64,000 nucleotides of DNA from Oscillospiraceae bacterium. Its GTDB lineage: Bacteria > Bacillota > Clostridia > Oscillospirales > Acutalibacteraceae. Shown here in pieces: positions 34,453-44,830 of this stretch (within the stretch, counting starts at the first letter, position 1; the number at the start of each line of letters is the position of its first letter). Below the pieces are notes generated by a model that searched no databases, was not told the origin of the DNA, and saw nothing but the letters and a program-made list of their open reading frames with translations. The DNA lies in assembly GCA_031262985.1 (NCBI GenBank), contig JAISGQ010000021.1, forward strand, positions 40,911-104,910, written 5' to 3'. The position numbers and the translations under genes were made by a program.

Positions 34453-36537
34453 ATGCCTAGGCAGGTTTCACTTCAAATGACAAGAAATATCGGTATTATG
34501 GCTCACATAGATGCCGGTAAAACAACTACTACAGAGCGTATTCTGTTTTACACAGGCGTCAACTACAAGCTGGGTGAAACCCACGAGGGCGGCGCGACAA
34601 TGGACTGGATGGCGCAGGAGAAGGAGAGAGGTATTACAATTACCTCCGCCGCAACGACTTGTTTCTGGCAGGATCACCGCATAAACATCATCGATACTCC
34701 GGGTCACGTCGATTTCACAGTTGAGGTTGAGCGTTCACTTCGTGTTCTGGACGGTTCAGTTACCGTTCTCTGTGCTAAAGGCGGCGTTGAGCCTCAGTCG
34801 GAGACTGTCTGGCGTCAGGCTGACAACTACAAGGTTCCCCGCATGGTGTACGTCAACAAGATGGACATCATGGGCGCGGATTTCTACAGAGTTTTGCAGA
34901 TGATGAAGGACCGTCTCAAGTGCAACGCAGTTCCCATTCAGCTCCCCATAGGCGCGGAGTCCGACTTCAAGGGCATTGTTGACCTTGTTGAGATGAAGGC
35001 TTATGTCTACTACGACGAGCAGGGCAAGGATATCCGCTGTGAGGACATTCCGGCTGATATGACTGAGCTTGCCGCAAAGTACAGAGCAGAGCTGATTGAA
35101 CACGTAGCAGAGATGGACGACGAGTTGATGGAGAAGTTCTTCGCAGGCGAGGAGCTTAGTATTCCTGAGATTAAGACGTGCATCAGAAAATCCACAATAG
35201 CGAACTCGATGGTTCCCGTCGTGTGCGGAACGTCCTACAAGAACAAGGGAGTTCAGAAGCTCCTCGACGCGATTGTAGACTTCATGCCCGCGCCGACAGA
35301 CATCGAGGACATAAAGGGTATTGACCCCGATACAGAAGAGCCGACTACACGTCCCTCCTCTGACGACGCTCCTTTCGCCGCACTCGCCTTCAAGATTGCA
35401 ACAGACCCGTTTGTCGGAAAGCTGTGCTACTTCAGAGTGTACTCAGGTTCGCTCGACAAGGGCAACGCTGTCTACAACTCAGTCAAGAAGTCGAGAGAGA
35501 GAGTAGGACGAATCCTTCAGATGCACGCTAATGACCGTAAGGACATCGAAACTGTCTACGCGGGCGATATAGCGGCAGGCGTAGGATTCAAGAACACCAC
35601 TACGGGCGACACTCTCTGCGACGAGAAGAATCAGGTTATTCTCGAATCCATGAACTTCCCCGACCCCGTTATCCGCGTAGCTATCGAGCCTAAGACCAAG
35701 GCAGGTCAGGAGAAGATGGGCATCGCTCTCGGCAAGCTCGCCGAGGAAGACCCCACCTTCAAGGCGTACACCGACGAGGAGACAGGTCAGACAATCATTG
35801 CCGGAATGGGCGAGCTTCATCTGGAGATTATCGTTGACCGCCTTCTCCGCGAGTTCAAGGTGGAGGCTAATGTAGGTGCTCCGCAGGTTGCGTACAAGGA
35901 GACTATACGCGGCAAGGCGGACATCGACCACAAGTACTCACGCCAGTCGGGCGGACGCGGACAGTACGGTCACGTCAAGATTATTGTCGAGGCGAACGAG
36001 ACAGGCAAGGGCTACGAGTTTGTCAACAGCGTCGTCGGCGGTACAATCCCGAAGGAGTACATCCCCGCGGTTGACGCAGGCGTCAAGGGTGCGCTCAATG
36101 CGGGCGTGCTGGCGGGTTATCCCGTTGTTGACGTCAAGGTCACGCTCTATGACGGCTCGTACCATGAGGTTGACTCCTCCGACATGGCGTTTAAGATTGC
36201 CGGTTCTATGGCAGTCAAGGAGGGCTTGAGGAAGAGCAATCCCGTTCTCCTCGAACCTATCATGAAGGTCGTAGTTGTCATTCCCGAGGAGTACATGGGC
36301 GACATCATCGGCGATTTGACTGCTCGCAGAGGCATGATTCAGGGCATGGAGACAGAGACCGGAGGCAGCAGAGTTACAGCTCATGTTCCTCTCTCCGAGA
36401 TGTTCGGCTACGCTACCGATATGCGTTCGAGGACGCAGGGTCGCGGACAGTACGTCATGGAGCCTTCCCACTACAACGAAATTCCGAAATCCGTTTCGGA
36501 GAAGATTCTCGCGACAAGGCAGAGAAACGCGGAGTAA
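34453..36537 (+). CDS. fusA: Elongation factor G
   Basis: 694 residues, standard length. GTPase that drives translocation. G1 [16 protein letters not shown]3 DTPGHVDF, G4 NKMDIMGAD; domains II to V follow, including the domain IV loop segment ([14 protein letters not shown]) and the C-terminal [24 protein letters not shown] precedes the ATG. Second-to-last gene of the str operon. Confidence 0.99.
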   Translation: MPRQVSLQMTRNIGIMAHIDAGKTTTTERILFYTGVNYKLGETHEGGATMDWMAQEKERGITITSAATTCFWQDHRINIIDTPGHVDFTVEVERSLRVLDGSVTVLCAKGGVEPQSETVWRQADNYKVPRMVYVNKMDIMGADFYRVLQMMKDRLKCNAVPIQLPIGAESDFKGIVDLVEMKAYVYYDEQGKDIRCEDIPADMTELAAKYRAELIEHVAEMDDELMEKFFAGEELSIPEIKTCIRKSTIANSMVPVVCGTSYKNKGVQKLLDAIVDFMPAPTDIEDIKGIDPDTEEPTTRPSSDDAPFAALAFKIATDPFVGKLCYFRVYSGSLDKGNAVYNSVKKSRERVGRILQMHANDRKDIETVYAGDIAAGVGFKNTTTGDTLCDEKNQVILESMNFPDPVIRVAIEPKTKAGQEKMGIALGKLAEEDPTFKAYTDEETGQTIIAGMGELHLEIIVDRLLREFKVEANVGAPQVAYKETIRGKADIDHKYSRQSGGRGQYGHVKIIVEANETGKGYEFVNSVVGGTIPKEYIPAVDAGVKGALNAGVLAGYPVVDVKVTLYDGSYHEVDSSDMAFKIAGSMAVKEGLRKSNPVLLEPIMKVVVVIPEEYMGDIIGDLTARRGMIQGMETETGGSRVTAHVPLSEMFGYATDMRSRTQGRGQYVMEPSHYNEIPKSVSEKILATRQRNAE

Positions 36538-36710
36538 TTTTACTCCCGCTGTATAAGTTTCCTGCAATTTGTCAAGAGTATAAACTATAAGCCATAAAAC
36601 CTCTTGCAATTTGGAAATATTTGTGATATATTTCATAATATACTGTTCCGCATTGCAAGGGGAGCATAAACAAAAACATAATTTGAAAAGCATAAAGGAG
36701 GAAATTCCAA

Positions 36711-37913
36711 ATGGCAAAAGCAAAATTTGAAAGAACCAAGCCGCACGTTAACATTGGTACAATCGGACACGTTGACCACGGAAAGACAACTCTTACAGCC
36801 GCAATCACTAAGGTTCTCAACCTCAAGGGTGATTCCGAGTTCGTTGATTACGCTAACATCGACAAGGCTCCCGAGGAGCGTGCAAGAGGTATCACAATCA
36901 ACACAGCTCACGTTGAGTATCAGACAGAGTCACGTCACTACGCTCACGTTGACTGCCCGGGCCATGCCGACTACGTTAAGAACATGATTACAGGTGCTGC
37001 TCAGATGGACGGAGCTATCCTCGTTGTTTCCGCTTCAGACGGACCTATGCCCCAGACACGCGAGCATATCCTTCTCTCCCGTCAGGTTGGTGTTCCTCAC
37101 ATCGTTGTGTTCATGAACAAGGCTGATCAGGTTGACGACGAAGAGCTTATCGAGCTTGTCGAGATGGAAATCCGCGAGCTTCTCAACGAGTACGAGTTCC
37201 CCGGCGACGACACACCTATCGTAAAGGGTTCTGCTCTCAAGGCTCTCGAGTCTGAGTCTAAGGACGTAAGCGCACCTGAGTACGCTTGTGTTCTCGAGCT
37301 TATGGAGGCTGTTGACTCCTTCATTCCTACACCTGAGCGTAAGGCTGACCTTCCGTTCCTTATGCCTGTTGAGGACGTTATGACCATCACAGGACGCGGA
37401 ACTGTTGCTACAGGTAGAGTTGAGCGCGGACAGATTAAGACTTCCGAGGAAGTTGAGATTGTCGGTCTCACAGACGAGAAGCGCAAGGTTGTTGTTACAG
37501 GTATCGAGATGTTCAGAAAGACTCTTGACTACGCTGAGGCAGGCGACAACGCAGGCGTTCTCCTCAGAGGCGTTCAGAGAGCTGACATCAAGCGCGGTCA
37601 GGTTCTCGCAAAGCCCGGCTCAATCAACCCCCACACAAAGTTCCACGGTCAGGTTTACATCCTCACAAAGGAGGAGGGCGGACGTCATACTCCGTTCTTC
37701 AACAACTACAGACCGCAGTTCTACTTCAGAACCACAGACGTTACAGGTGTTGTTTCTCTTCCCGCCGGCACAGAGATGTGTATGCCGGGCGACAACGTAG
37801 AGATGGATGTTGAGCTTATCACTCCTATCGCTATCGAGAAGGAGCTTCGCTTCGCTATCCGCGAGGGCGGACGTACAGTAGGTTCAGGCGTTGTTTCCGC
37901 TATCAACGAGTAA
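36711..37913 (+). CDS. tuf: Elongation factor Tu
   Basis: 400 residues. Delivers aminoacyl-tRNA to the ribosome. G1 [10 protein letters not shown]3 [12 protein letters not shown]4 NKADQVDD; the effector loop [15 protein letters not shown] and the kirromycin/pulvomycin-site segments look intact. Synonymous codon choice is very uniform, as in highly expressed genes. AAGGAGG 8 bp before ATG. The gap of 173 bp after fusA may hold an extra promoter that I cannot define. Confidence 0.99.
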   Translation: MAKAKFERTKPHVNIGTIGHVDHGKTTLTAAITKVLNLKGDSEFVDYANIDKAPEERARGITINTAHVEYQTESRHYAHVDCPGHADYVKNMITGAAQMDGAILVVSASDGPMPQTREHILLSRQVGVPHIVVFMNKADQVDDEELIELVEMEIRELLNEYEFPGDDTPIVKGSALKALESESKDVSAPEYACVLELMEAVDSFIPTPERKADLPFLMPVEDVMTITGRGTVATGRVERGQIKTSEEVEIVGLTDEKRKVVVTGIEMFRKTLDYAEAGDNAGVLLRGVQRADIKRGQVLAKPGSINPHTKFHGQVYILTKEEGGRHTPFFNNYRPQFYFRTTDVTGVVSLPAGTEMCMPGDNVEMDVELITPIAIEKELRFAIREGGRTVGSGVVSAINE

Positions 37914-38031
37914 TCTTTGACTGCGAACGACGGGTTGCGGCTTCGGAGTGCTAATCGTACCTCACAGGTGCGGGTATCGGCTCGGCGAAGCTACGCAAAA
38001 CAAAAGTAATAGAGTAGTTTAAATAGTTAAT

Positions 38032-38126
38032 TAACTTAGAAAACAACAAGTCTCCACCGGCGAAAAGCTTTGATTTATTCGGTTTTCGCCAGTGGAGACT
38101 TGAACATTATGTAGTTAATTTAGCGA
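38032..38126 (+). repeat. Long inverted-repeat element, copy L4, with fully paired arms
   Basis: Here the inner arms are CAAGTCTCCAC-C-GGCGAAAA (38047-38066) and TTTTCGCC-A-GTGGAGACTTG (to 38102), 19 pairs with one mismatch. Other copies have CAAGAAAACA on the left, which does not pair with their CTCC-type right arm. It lies between tuf and the YhhN gene (gene-free stretch 37914-38264, otherwise unremarkable). Confidence 0.8.
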
Positions 38127-38190
38127 GCTGTTGACCATAGTATATTACCGCCCACTTATTTGGTGTTTTGCATAGTTTAACCGCGCTATG

Positions 38191-38219
38191 TTGACAAATA
38201 TTATTAAATATGTTAATAT
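38191..38219 (+). promoter_or_regulatory. Promoter of the YhhN gene
   Basis: TTGACA (38191-38196), 17-bp spacer, TAATAT (38214-38219), with GGAGGAGG then the ATG at 38265. Confidence 0.75.
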
Positions 38220-38264
38220 TACACCAAAATAAGCAGAATACTATGCGGAGGAGGGAAAAGGCGC

Positions 38265-38948
38265 ATGAAGCCGATTTCCTATATACTGATTGCGGCGTGG
38301 ATTCTCATAATAATACAGACAGTAGTATACTCTCGATTTAAACTCAGAGGAAAGGGGAGGACGTACACCATCTCGAAATGCGCGGGAAGCTTGATTTTCA
38401 CGCTGACCGCTCTTAGCGGTGTAATTTTCGTAGAATCGCTTTTCGGTGTCCTCATGCTCACGGGATTCGTGTTCTCCTTTGCTGGCGACTACTTCCTCTC
38501 GAAGCAATCGGGTACGGGCTTCTTGAAGGCGGGCATTGTAGCCTTCCAGACTGCACACCTCGTCTTTATCTGCACCTTTTTTCTGTTCGGCGGCTTCTTT
38601 TGGTGGCAAGGAGCTCTCCTCCTCATATCGGTGTCGGTCTTTCCGATTATCGAAAAATGCGCCTCCCTCAGCTTCCTCGGACAGAGGAAGCTGGTCTACT
38701 CCTACACAGTTGTGGTGTCAGTCATGGTTACGGCGGCTCTCTCCCTCCCCTTCGCGGGCAAGCTGAGTACTCCCGCCGCGTGGCTTACAGCGACAGGAGC
38801 GGTACTTTTCTACATCTCCGACCTGCTGTGGGCTATATACGGATTTTCGCCCGGGAAAAAGTACCGGGTGCTGAAGGTAATGAACGTCTTTCTGTACTTT
38901 TTCGGGCAGATGCTCATGGCGACGGGAGTGTCCGCTATCGGCGGATAA
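38265..38948 (+). CDS. YhhN family (lysoplasmalogenase-like) membrane protein
   Basis: 227 residues with about eight membrane helices from end to end. The family (related to animal TMEM86) has members that cleave the vinyl-ether bond of lysoplasmalogens. Typical features seen: FVFSFAGDYFLS with its conserved Asp, FQTAHLVFICTF with a conserved His, and GAVLFYISDLLWA with a conserved Asp near the end. Many Clostridia make plasmalogens, so the substrate is plausible; enzymatic activity here is inference. Monocistronic, with its own promoter. Confidence 0.8.
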   Translation: MKPISYILIAAWILIIIQTVVYSRFKLRGKGRTYTISKCAGSLIFTLTALSGVIFVESLFGVLMLTGFVFSFAGDYFLSKQSGTGFLKAGIVAFQTAHLVFICTFFLFGGFFWWQGALLLISVSVFPIIEKCASLSFLGQRKLVYSYTVVVSVMVTAALSLPFAGKLSTPAAWLTATGAVLFYISDLLWAIYGFSPGKKYRVLKVMNVFLYFFGQMLMATGVSAIGG

Positions 38949-39031
38949 TGTAGTGACAGGTACCAGTTCTCTGCCCTCACAAGGGGGTGTTTTTATGGAG
39001 TACATAATAGCTTTGATAGTTATTTTGGTCT

Positions 39032-39137
39032 TATAGTAAATTCACTTAGAAAACAACAAGAAAACATGGGCTAAAAGCTTTGATTTGTGCGGTTTTCGCC
39101 CGTGGAAGCTTGATTGTTTTCTTGTTAATTTACTATA
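39032..39137 (+). repeat. Long inverted-repeat element, copy L5
   Basis: TATAGTAAATTCACTTAG to TTGTTAATTTACTATA. The outer ends differ from other copies on both sides: TATAGTAAA pairs with TTTACTATA, whereas TATAGTTAA faces TTTAGTATA elsewhere. Inner arms GGGCTAAAAGC / GGTTTTCGCCC. Confidence 0.85.
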
Positions 39138-39170
39138 ACTGTCAACTGTCACTTGTCACCCGTCAACTAA

Positions 39171-39213
39171 TAAACCCTCCGTATTTTTGACTGCCAAAAA
39201 TACGGAGGGTTTA
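39171..39213. terminator. Terminator of glgP
   Basis: TAAACCCTCCGTATTTTTG and CAAAAATACGGAGGGTTTA pair over 19 perfect pairs around loop ACTGC. It lies between the convergent YhhN and glgP genes. CAGTTGACA-type repeats (39138-39168) lie just beyond it. Confidence 0.85.
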
Positions 39214-39226
39214 TCTAATATTAATC

Positions 39227-41647
39227 CTACTTCTTCCCTGTCTTCATAGCAGGCAGAGCGGTCGCGTGCCAGATTTTTCCGGCGTAGTCGTTTATAGCCC
39301 TATCCGCGCTGAATATGCCGGAGTTCGCGATATTGACAAGGCTCATGCTGTTCCAGCGAAGCTTGTCGGTGTAGGCGGCACTCGCGGCGTCCTCTGCGCG
39401 GCAGTAGTCGGCGAAGTCCGCCATAACCATGTAGGGGTCACTCGTGAGGAGATTGTTCGCAATATCCCCGAACTGGTGTCCCTTGAAGCCGTGACCCAGC
39501 GCGTCAATGGCGCGGCGGAGTACGGGATTGTTGTTGTAGTAGACAGACGGCTGATAGTTCTGCTTGAGGAGCTTCGCCTCAGGAGTACTCATGCCGAAGA
39601 TGAAGATATTGTCGTCTCCCACAGCCTCATGAATCTCCACATTCGCGCCGTCCTCAGTGCCAAGCGTAACCGCGCCGTTGAGCATGAACTTCATGTTGCC
39701 TGTGCCGGACGCCTCCGTTCCGGCGAGTGAAATCTGTTCGCTTATCTCAGAGGCAGGCATGAGCATCTCCGCCACTGTAACCCTGTAGTTTTCGAGGAAC
39801 ACAACCTTGAGCTTTCCCTCAATCCGCTTGTCGTTGTTTATCACATCGGCGAGGGAGCAGATAAAGCGTATAATCTGCTTTGCCATGAAGTAGCCGGAAG
39901 CCGCCTTCGCGCCGAATATATACGTCTTCGGCACAAACGGCGCGTTCGGATTATCCAAAATCCACTGATACTGCGCGAGTATGTGCAGTGCGTTGAGGTG
40001 CTGTCGCTTGTACTCATGCAGACGTTTGACCTGCACATCAAAGAGCGAATCGGGGTCTACCATTATGCCGTTCTTCTTTGCGATGTAGTTCGAGAGGTCA
40101 ACCTTGTTCTCCCTCTTAACGCCAGCTAAGTCGGAGAGTACTCGGTCGTCGTCGCGGTAGGCGGTAAGCCCCTGAAGCTCAAATGCGTCCTTGACGAACT
40201 TATCGCCTATAAGCCCCGATATGAGGGAGGTCAGCCGCGGATTGCTCTGGCAAAGCCAGCGTCTGTGAGCTATGCCGTTGGTCACGTTTGTGAACTTGTC
40301 GGGAGTGAGCGAGTAAAAATCGCTGAACACCGACTGCTTGATAATCTCACTGTGGAGGGCGGAAACGCCGTTTACGCTGTGCGAACCGGCAATGCACAGA
40401 TTCGCCATCTTCACAAAGCCGTCGTTTATGATGCTCATCCTGTGAACCTTGTCGTAATCGCCGTTGGAGCGGGAGTTCATCTCCTCGCAGAAACGCCTGT
40501 TTATCTCGCACACTATCTGGAATATTCGCGGCAGTCTGCTCGAGAACAGCTCAAGCCCCCAGCACTCCAGAGCCTCCTGCATGACGGTGTGGTTCGTGTA
40601 CGCCATGACCTTCGTGGTAGTCGCCCACGCCTTATCCCACTCGTAGCCGCACTCGTCCATAAGCACGCGCATAAATTCGGGGATAGCCAATGCGGGGTGA
40701 GTGTCGTTTATGTGGATGGACACAACGTCCGCGAAGTTCTCCAAGGTTCTGTAGTGACGCAGGTGACGCTTTACAATATCCTGAATAGAGGAGGAGACGA
40801 GAAAGTACTGCTGTGAGAGACGCAAGCTCTTTCCCTCCATGTGGTTGTCGCCCGGATAGAGAACCTTTGTCAGCATCTGCGCCATTGCGTTCTCCTCAAT
40901 CGAGCGAAGGTAGTCGCCCTCATTGAAGCTCTTCATGTCGAACTCGCGGCACTCCGCACTCCACAGGCGAAGAGTTGATACTCCCTTGCCGTCAAGTCCC
41001 GCACACATCATGTCGTAGGGGACAGCCTTTATCACCTGATAGTCAACGTGCTCCACCGAGTGGTAGCCGTCGTTCCAGCTCTCCTGAACGCGTCCTCCGA
41101 ACTTGATGTCGAGAGCGTCCTCGCGGTGTGCAATCATCCATGTCTCGCCGCCCGGAAGCCAAAACTCGGGGAGTTCAGTCTGCCAGCCGTCCACTATCTT
41201 CTGCTCGAAAATGCCGTATTCGTACTTGAGGCAGTAGCCCATGCCGAAGTAGCCCTCGGTCGCCAGTCCGTCGAGGAAGCAGGCGGCAAGCCGTCCCAGT
41301 CCTCCGTTGCCGAGACCCGCGTCAGGCTCCATGTCGTAAATCTTAGCTATTGTGGTGTGGTACTCCGGCAGAACCTTCGCAACTACCTTCTCAATGCCAA
41401 GATTGTAGAGGTTGTTGCGGAGAGAACGCCCCATGAGGAACTCCATGCAGAGGTAGTAAACCCTCTTGCCGTTCTTTCTGAGCATCTCCTCGGAGAACTT
41501 GTGCCGCGCGTCAAGCAGCATATCCCTAACTACGAGGACTACCGCCTTGTAGACGTGCTCGTCGTCCGAATCCTCCGGACTGAGCCCGAAGTGGTGGGAA
41601 AGCTTTGTGTTTATCAGTGCTTTAAGCTGATTTGCCGATAAATTCAT
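39227..41647 (-). CDS. glgP: Glycogen/alpha-glucan phosphorylase
   Basis: 806 residues from ATG 41647 with GGAAGGAG about 7 bp upstream; the open frame extends 22 codons further without a ribosome site. It releases glucose 1-phosphate from alpha-1,4-glucans using phosphate and PLP. Conserved: NLGNGGLGRLAACFLDGLAT-like segment (DAGLGNGGLGRLAACF), HINDTHPALAIPE, VKRLHEYKRQ and EASGTGNMKFMLNGA, whose Lys binds PLP. No other glycogen genes adjoin, though a GH13 enzyme lies 8 kb to the right. Confidence 0.97.
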   Translation of the reverse strand: MNLSANQLKALINTKLSHHFGLSPEDSDDEHVYKAVVLVVRDMLLDARHKFSEEMLRKNGKRVYYLCMEFLMGRSLRNNLYNLGIEKVVAKVLPEYHTTIAKIYDMEPDAGLGNGGLGRLAACFLDGLATEGYFGMGYCLKYEYGIFEQKIVDGWQTELPEFWLPGGETWMIAHREDALDIKFGGRVQESWNDGYHSVEHVDYQVIKAVPYDMMCAGLDGKGVSTLRLWSAECREFDMKSFNEGDYLRSIEENAMAQMLTKVLYPGDNHMEGKSLRLSQQYFLVSSSIQDIVKRHLRHYRTLENFADVVSIHINDTHPALAIPEFMRVLMDECGYEWDKAWATTTKVMAYTNHTVMQEALECWGLELFSSRLPRIFQIVCEINRRFCEEMNSRSNGDYDKVHRMSIINDGFVKMANLCIAGSHSVNGVSALHSEIIKQSVFSDFYSLTPDKFTNVTNGIAHRRWLCQSNPRLTSLISGLIGDKFVKDAFELQGLTAYRDDDRVLSDLAGVKRENKVDLSNYIAKKNGIMVDPDSLFDVQVKRLHEYKRQHLNALHILAQYQWILDNPNAPFVPKTYIFGAKAASGYFMAKQIIRFICSLADVINNDKRIEGKLKVVFLENYRVTVAEMLMPASEISEQISLAGTEASGTGNMKFMLNGAVTLGTEDGANVEIHEAVGDDNIFIFGMSTPEAKLLKQNYQPSVYYNNNPVLRRAIDALGHGFKGHQFGDIANNLLTSDPYMVMADFADYCRAEDAASAAYTDKLRWNSMSLVNIANSGIFSADRAINDYAGKIWHATALPAMKTGKK

Positions 41648-41892
41648 ATATAATACTCCTTCCGAATGTATCTGAATGTATATCATAAATTGCTGTATGT
41701 GCAATTTTATCATATTTCCCCGTAAATTTCAACTGTAACAATAAATAATCGTCACACTTCATCAATATCGCACAAACCCTTGTGTAAAAACATATTTTAA
41801 CTGTCAAGATGTACCGTAGGAGCTGCTTTGCTACTCCTCAAAATATGGTAAATTTTGTGCAAAGTACACAAACTTGCGTAGTGTGCGGAAAT

Positions 41893-41908
41893 TGTTTCAC
41901 GTGAAACA
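41893..41908. promoter_or_regulatory. parS site 3
   Basis: Exact TGTTTCACGTGAAACA, centre of a 30-bp stretch CGGAAATTG.../...CAATTTCCG, in the 486-bp gap between glgP and rsmG (41648-42133), which otherwise holds CAGTTGACA repeats. Confidence 0.9.
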
Positions 41909-41914
41909 ATTTCC

Positions 41915-42133
41915 GTACAGTTGACAGTTGACAAGTGACAGTTGACAGTTATGGGAACGCCGCTGCGGCGGGGAAGGTACGGCAGTTGACAGTTATGGTA
42001 CGGCTTCGCACCTACGCCGTATAATATCATCGGCGGTTTAACTGTTCATTTTTCGCAGAAAATTTTGTTCACTGAAAAATCCCCTCCGTCGAGGAGGATA
42101 ACTGTCACCTGTCACTTGTCAACTGTCAACTGA
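41915..42133. repeat. Inverted CAGTTGACA repeat blocks and hairpin after rsmG
   Basis: Plus-sense CAGTTGACAGTTGACAAG occurs at about 41918-41950 and the reverse, ATAACTGTCACCTGTCACTT..., at 42099-42133 directly after the rsmG stop. Between them is a small hairpin CCTCC-GTCGA-GGAGG (~42085-42099), the likely terminator of rsmG. Confidence 0.65.
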
Positions 42134-42844
42134 TTAAAGCGGCATCGCTTTAATCTTAGCCTGTGGACGCGGATACCCGCCCCCCGTCCGCTTCGTCTTA
42201 TCAATGACAATAATCGTCCGTTCGCTCCCGTCGGGGAGTACAAGTTCGCGTGCCTCACGAGTTACTCCTCCAAGCAACCCCACAGCACGTGCCGCCTCCG
42301 CCGCCTCGACCTCCCCCGCAGGTCCTTTCATGGAGATAAACACCCCACCCACCGCACACAGCGGCAAGCAGTACTCCGCGAGTACCGACAGCCGCGCAAC
42401 GGCACGGGCGCAAACCACATCATAGCGTTCGCGCATGGAGGGCGACCTCCCCGCGTCCTCGGCGCGGAAGTGGGCGGCGGCGACGGTTACTCCTATCTCG
42501 GCGGCGGTCTCCAGAAGGAAGTCCAGCCGCTTCTTTGTCGAATCGAGCAGTGTCACCGACAAGTCGGGACGCGCAATACTCAGAACCATCCCCGGAAATC
42601 CCGCTCCTGTGCCGACATCTATGAGAGACGCGCCGAGAGGAATGTCGCAGGAGGTCAGCAGGGTGAGCGAATCGGCGAAGTGCTTTACCACTATGCCGTC
42701 TGCGTCCTCTATGCGCGTGAGGTTCATCACCTTGTTTTTCTCCGTGAGAAGCCGCGCGTAGGTGTCGAGCTGAGTGAGCATTTTGCCCTCAAGCGCGATA
42801 CCCATATCGGCGGCTATACTCCTCATTTTTTCTGTATCAATCAT
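42134..42844 (-). CDS. rsmG: 16S rRNA (guanine527-N7)-methyltransferase
   Basis: 236 residues. SAM-dependent methyltransferase modifying G527 (E. coli numbering); loss gives low-level streptomycin resistance. The SAM motif is DVGTGAGFPGMVLSIARPDL, with the substrate loop CARAVARLSVLAEYCLPL. Its start overlaps the mnmG stop by 4 bp, so it is the last gene of mnmE-mnmG-rsmG. Confidence 0.97.
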   Translation of the reverse strand: MIDTEKMRSIAADMGIALEGKMLTQLDTYARLLTEKNKVMNLTRIEDADGIVVKHFADSLTLLTSCDIPLGASLIDVGTGAGFPGMVLSIARPDLSVTLLDSTKKRLDFLLETAAEIGVTVAAAHFRAEDAGRSPSMRERYDVVCARAVARLSVLAEYCLPLCAVGGVFISMKGPAGEVEAAEAARAVGLLGGVTREARELVLPDGSERTIIVIDKTKRTGGGYPRPQAKIKAMPL

Positions 42845-44781
42845 TGCTTTTGCTCCTCTCTCGAAATGCGGGACAGATGTATCAGCAGAACCGACAAATC
42901 GGCAGGACTTACCCCCGAAATTCTCGATGCCTGCCCGACGCTTAGCGGACGGATTTTTTGCAGCTTCTCCGCCGCCTCAAGCCGAATCCCCGTAATCGCG
43001 CCGTAGTCAATATCTGCGGGGAGGAGCTTTCGCTCCAGCCGCTTCATCTCGGCAATATTGGAGTTCTGCCGCGATATGTATCCCTCGTACTTTATCTCTA
43101 TCTCCGCCTGTTCGAGGACATCGGCGGGTACGTCTCCTCTGGTTTGGTCTACAGAAGCAAGCGCGGCGTAGGACAGCTGAGGGCGGCGAATAAGCTCGAA
43201 CAGCTTAAAGCCCGTTGTGATAGGCGCAGTGCCGGCGGCGGTGAGTATGGCGTTTACCTCCTCTGAGGGAGGAATGTTGACCGAACGCACTCTTTTCAGC
43301 TCCGCCTCTATACGCTCTGTTTTTGTGAGATAACGCTCCCAGCGGTCGTCTCCGATAAGTCCAATCTCCCTGCCTAAGGGGGTTAGCCGCCTGTCGGCGT
43401 TGTCCTGCCGCAGTACCAGTCTGTACTCCGAGCGGGAGGTCATCATCCTGTACGGGTCGGACACACCCTTGGTCACTAAATCGTCAATGAGCGTACCTAT
43501 ATAGCTCTCAGCGCGGGAGAAGACAATCTGTTCCTCCCCCCGAACCTTCCGCGCGGCGTTTATGCCCGCGACTAAGCCCTGCGCCGCCGCCTCCTCATAG
43601 CCGGAGGAACCGTTGAACTGCCCTGCCCCGTAGAGGGAGGGGAAATCGGTAAATTCGAGCGTGGGGTTTAGTGCCGAAGGGTCTGTGCAGTCGTACTCAA
43701 TGGCGTATGCCGTCCTCATTATACGCACATTTTGCAGTCCGCTCATGGTGCGGTAGAGCTTTTCCTGCACCTCCTCGGGGAGGGATGTAGAGATTCCCTG
43801 CAAATACATCTCCTGCGTGTCAAGCCCGCACGGCTCGATGAAGCACTGGTGACGCCCCTTCTCGGGGAAACGCACAATCTTATCCTCTATGCTCGGGCAG
43901 TAGCGCGGACCTACGCCTTCAATCGCGCCGGAGTACATGGGGCTGAGGTGGAGGTTCTCCATAACTACCTCCCTTGTCCTCTCTCCCGTCCACGAAACGT
44001 GACAGCAAACCTTGTTTTCTATCGGTTCTTTTGTATCGTAGGAGAACGGCACAACTACCTCGTCTCCCTCTTGCACCTCAAGTCCGCTGTAGTCTATGCT
44101 TGCCTTGTGAACCCTCGCCGGAGTGCCTGTCTTAAACCGCCGAAGGGGAACTCCCAGCTCCTTGAGCGAATCGCCCAGCATATCCGCCGCAAACATCCCG
44201 TCAGGACCTCCGCTGTAGCTGCACTGCCCGACAAAAATCTTCCCTTTAAGGTATGTCCCCGTCGCTATAATGACGCACTTCGCTTTGAAAACTGCGCCGA
44301 ACCGCGTGACTACCTCCCACTCCGCGCGGGAGTTGCAGTCCGCGCCGCTCTCCTCCGCTCGCCTTACTGCTGCTATCTCCGCCTGCTTTAGGTGGAGGTT
44401 TTCCTGATTTTCGATAACGCTTTTTATATGCTCAGAGTACTTCCTTCTGTCAATCTGCGCCCGCAGGCTGTGGACTGCCGGACCCTTCCCCTTGTTGAGC
44501 ATACGGCTCTGTATCGTGCAGGCGTCCGCCGCTCTGCCCATCTCCCCGCCCAAGGCATCCACCTCGCGAACAAGATGCCCCTTCGCCGTTCCTCCTATCG
44601 AAGGGTTGCAGGGGAGGTTGCCTACGGCGTCTAAATTTATGCTGAATATTATCGTTTCGCACCCAAGCCTCGCGCTTGCAAGAGCGGCTTCCACTCCTGC
44701 GTGACCCGCACCGATTACCGCTACATCCACATCTCCCGCGGAGTACTCCCCCGCCCTGCCGCTGTTTTTGCTGTTATTCAT
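42841..44781 (-). CDS. mnmG: tRNA uridine-5-carboxymethylaminomethyl modification enzyme MnmG
   Basis: 646 residues. FAD-dependent partner of MnmE that modifies U34 of several tRNAs. FAD-binding GAGHAGVEAALASARLG, CNPSIGGTAKGHLVREVDALGG, the Cys-containing CNPS and MLN-KGPAVHSLRAQIDR motifs, and the C-terminal helical domain that binds MnmE. 49 bp after mnmE. Confidence 0.98.
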   Translation of the reverse strand: MNNSKNSGRAGEYSAGDVDVAVIGAGHAGVEAALASARLGCETIIFSINLDAVGNLPCNPSIGGTAKGHLVREVDALGGEMGRAADACTIQSRMLNKGKGPAVHSLRAQIDRRKYSEHIKSVIENQENLHLKQAEIAAVRRAEESGADCNSRAEWEVVTRFGAVFKAKCVIIATGTYLKGKIFVGQCSYSGGPDGMFAADMLGDSLKELGVPLRRFKTGTPARVHKASIDYSGLEVQEGDEVVVPFSYDTKEPIENKVCCHVSWTGERTREVVMENLHLSPMYSGAIEGVGPRYCPSIEDKIVRFPEKGRHQCFIEPCGLDTQEMYLQGISTSLPEEVQEKLYRTMSGLQNVRIMRTAYAIEYDCTDPSALNPTLEFTDFPSLYGAGQFNGSSGYEEAAAQGLVAGINAARKVRGEEQIVFSRAESYIGTLIDDLVTKGVSDPYRMMTSRSEYRLVLRQDNADRRLTPLGREIGLIGDDRWERYLTKTERIEAELKRVRSVNIPPSEEVNAILTAAGTAPITTGFKLFELIRRPQLSYAALASVDQTRGDVPADVLEQAEIEIKYEGYISRQNSNIAEMKRLERKLLPADIDYGAITGIRLEAAEKLQKIRPLSVGQASRISGVSPADLSVLLIHLSRISREEQKQ

Positions 44782-44830
44782 GTTACTGATTTCCTTTGAT
44801 TGTTGATAGATTTAGTGATACTGTTTTGTG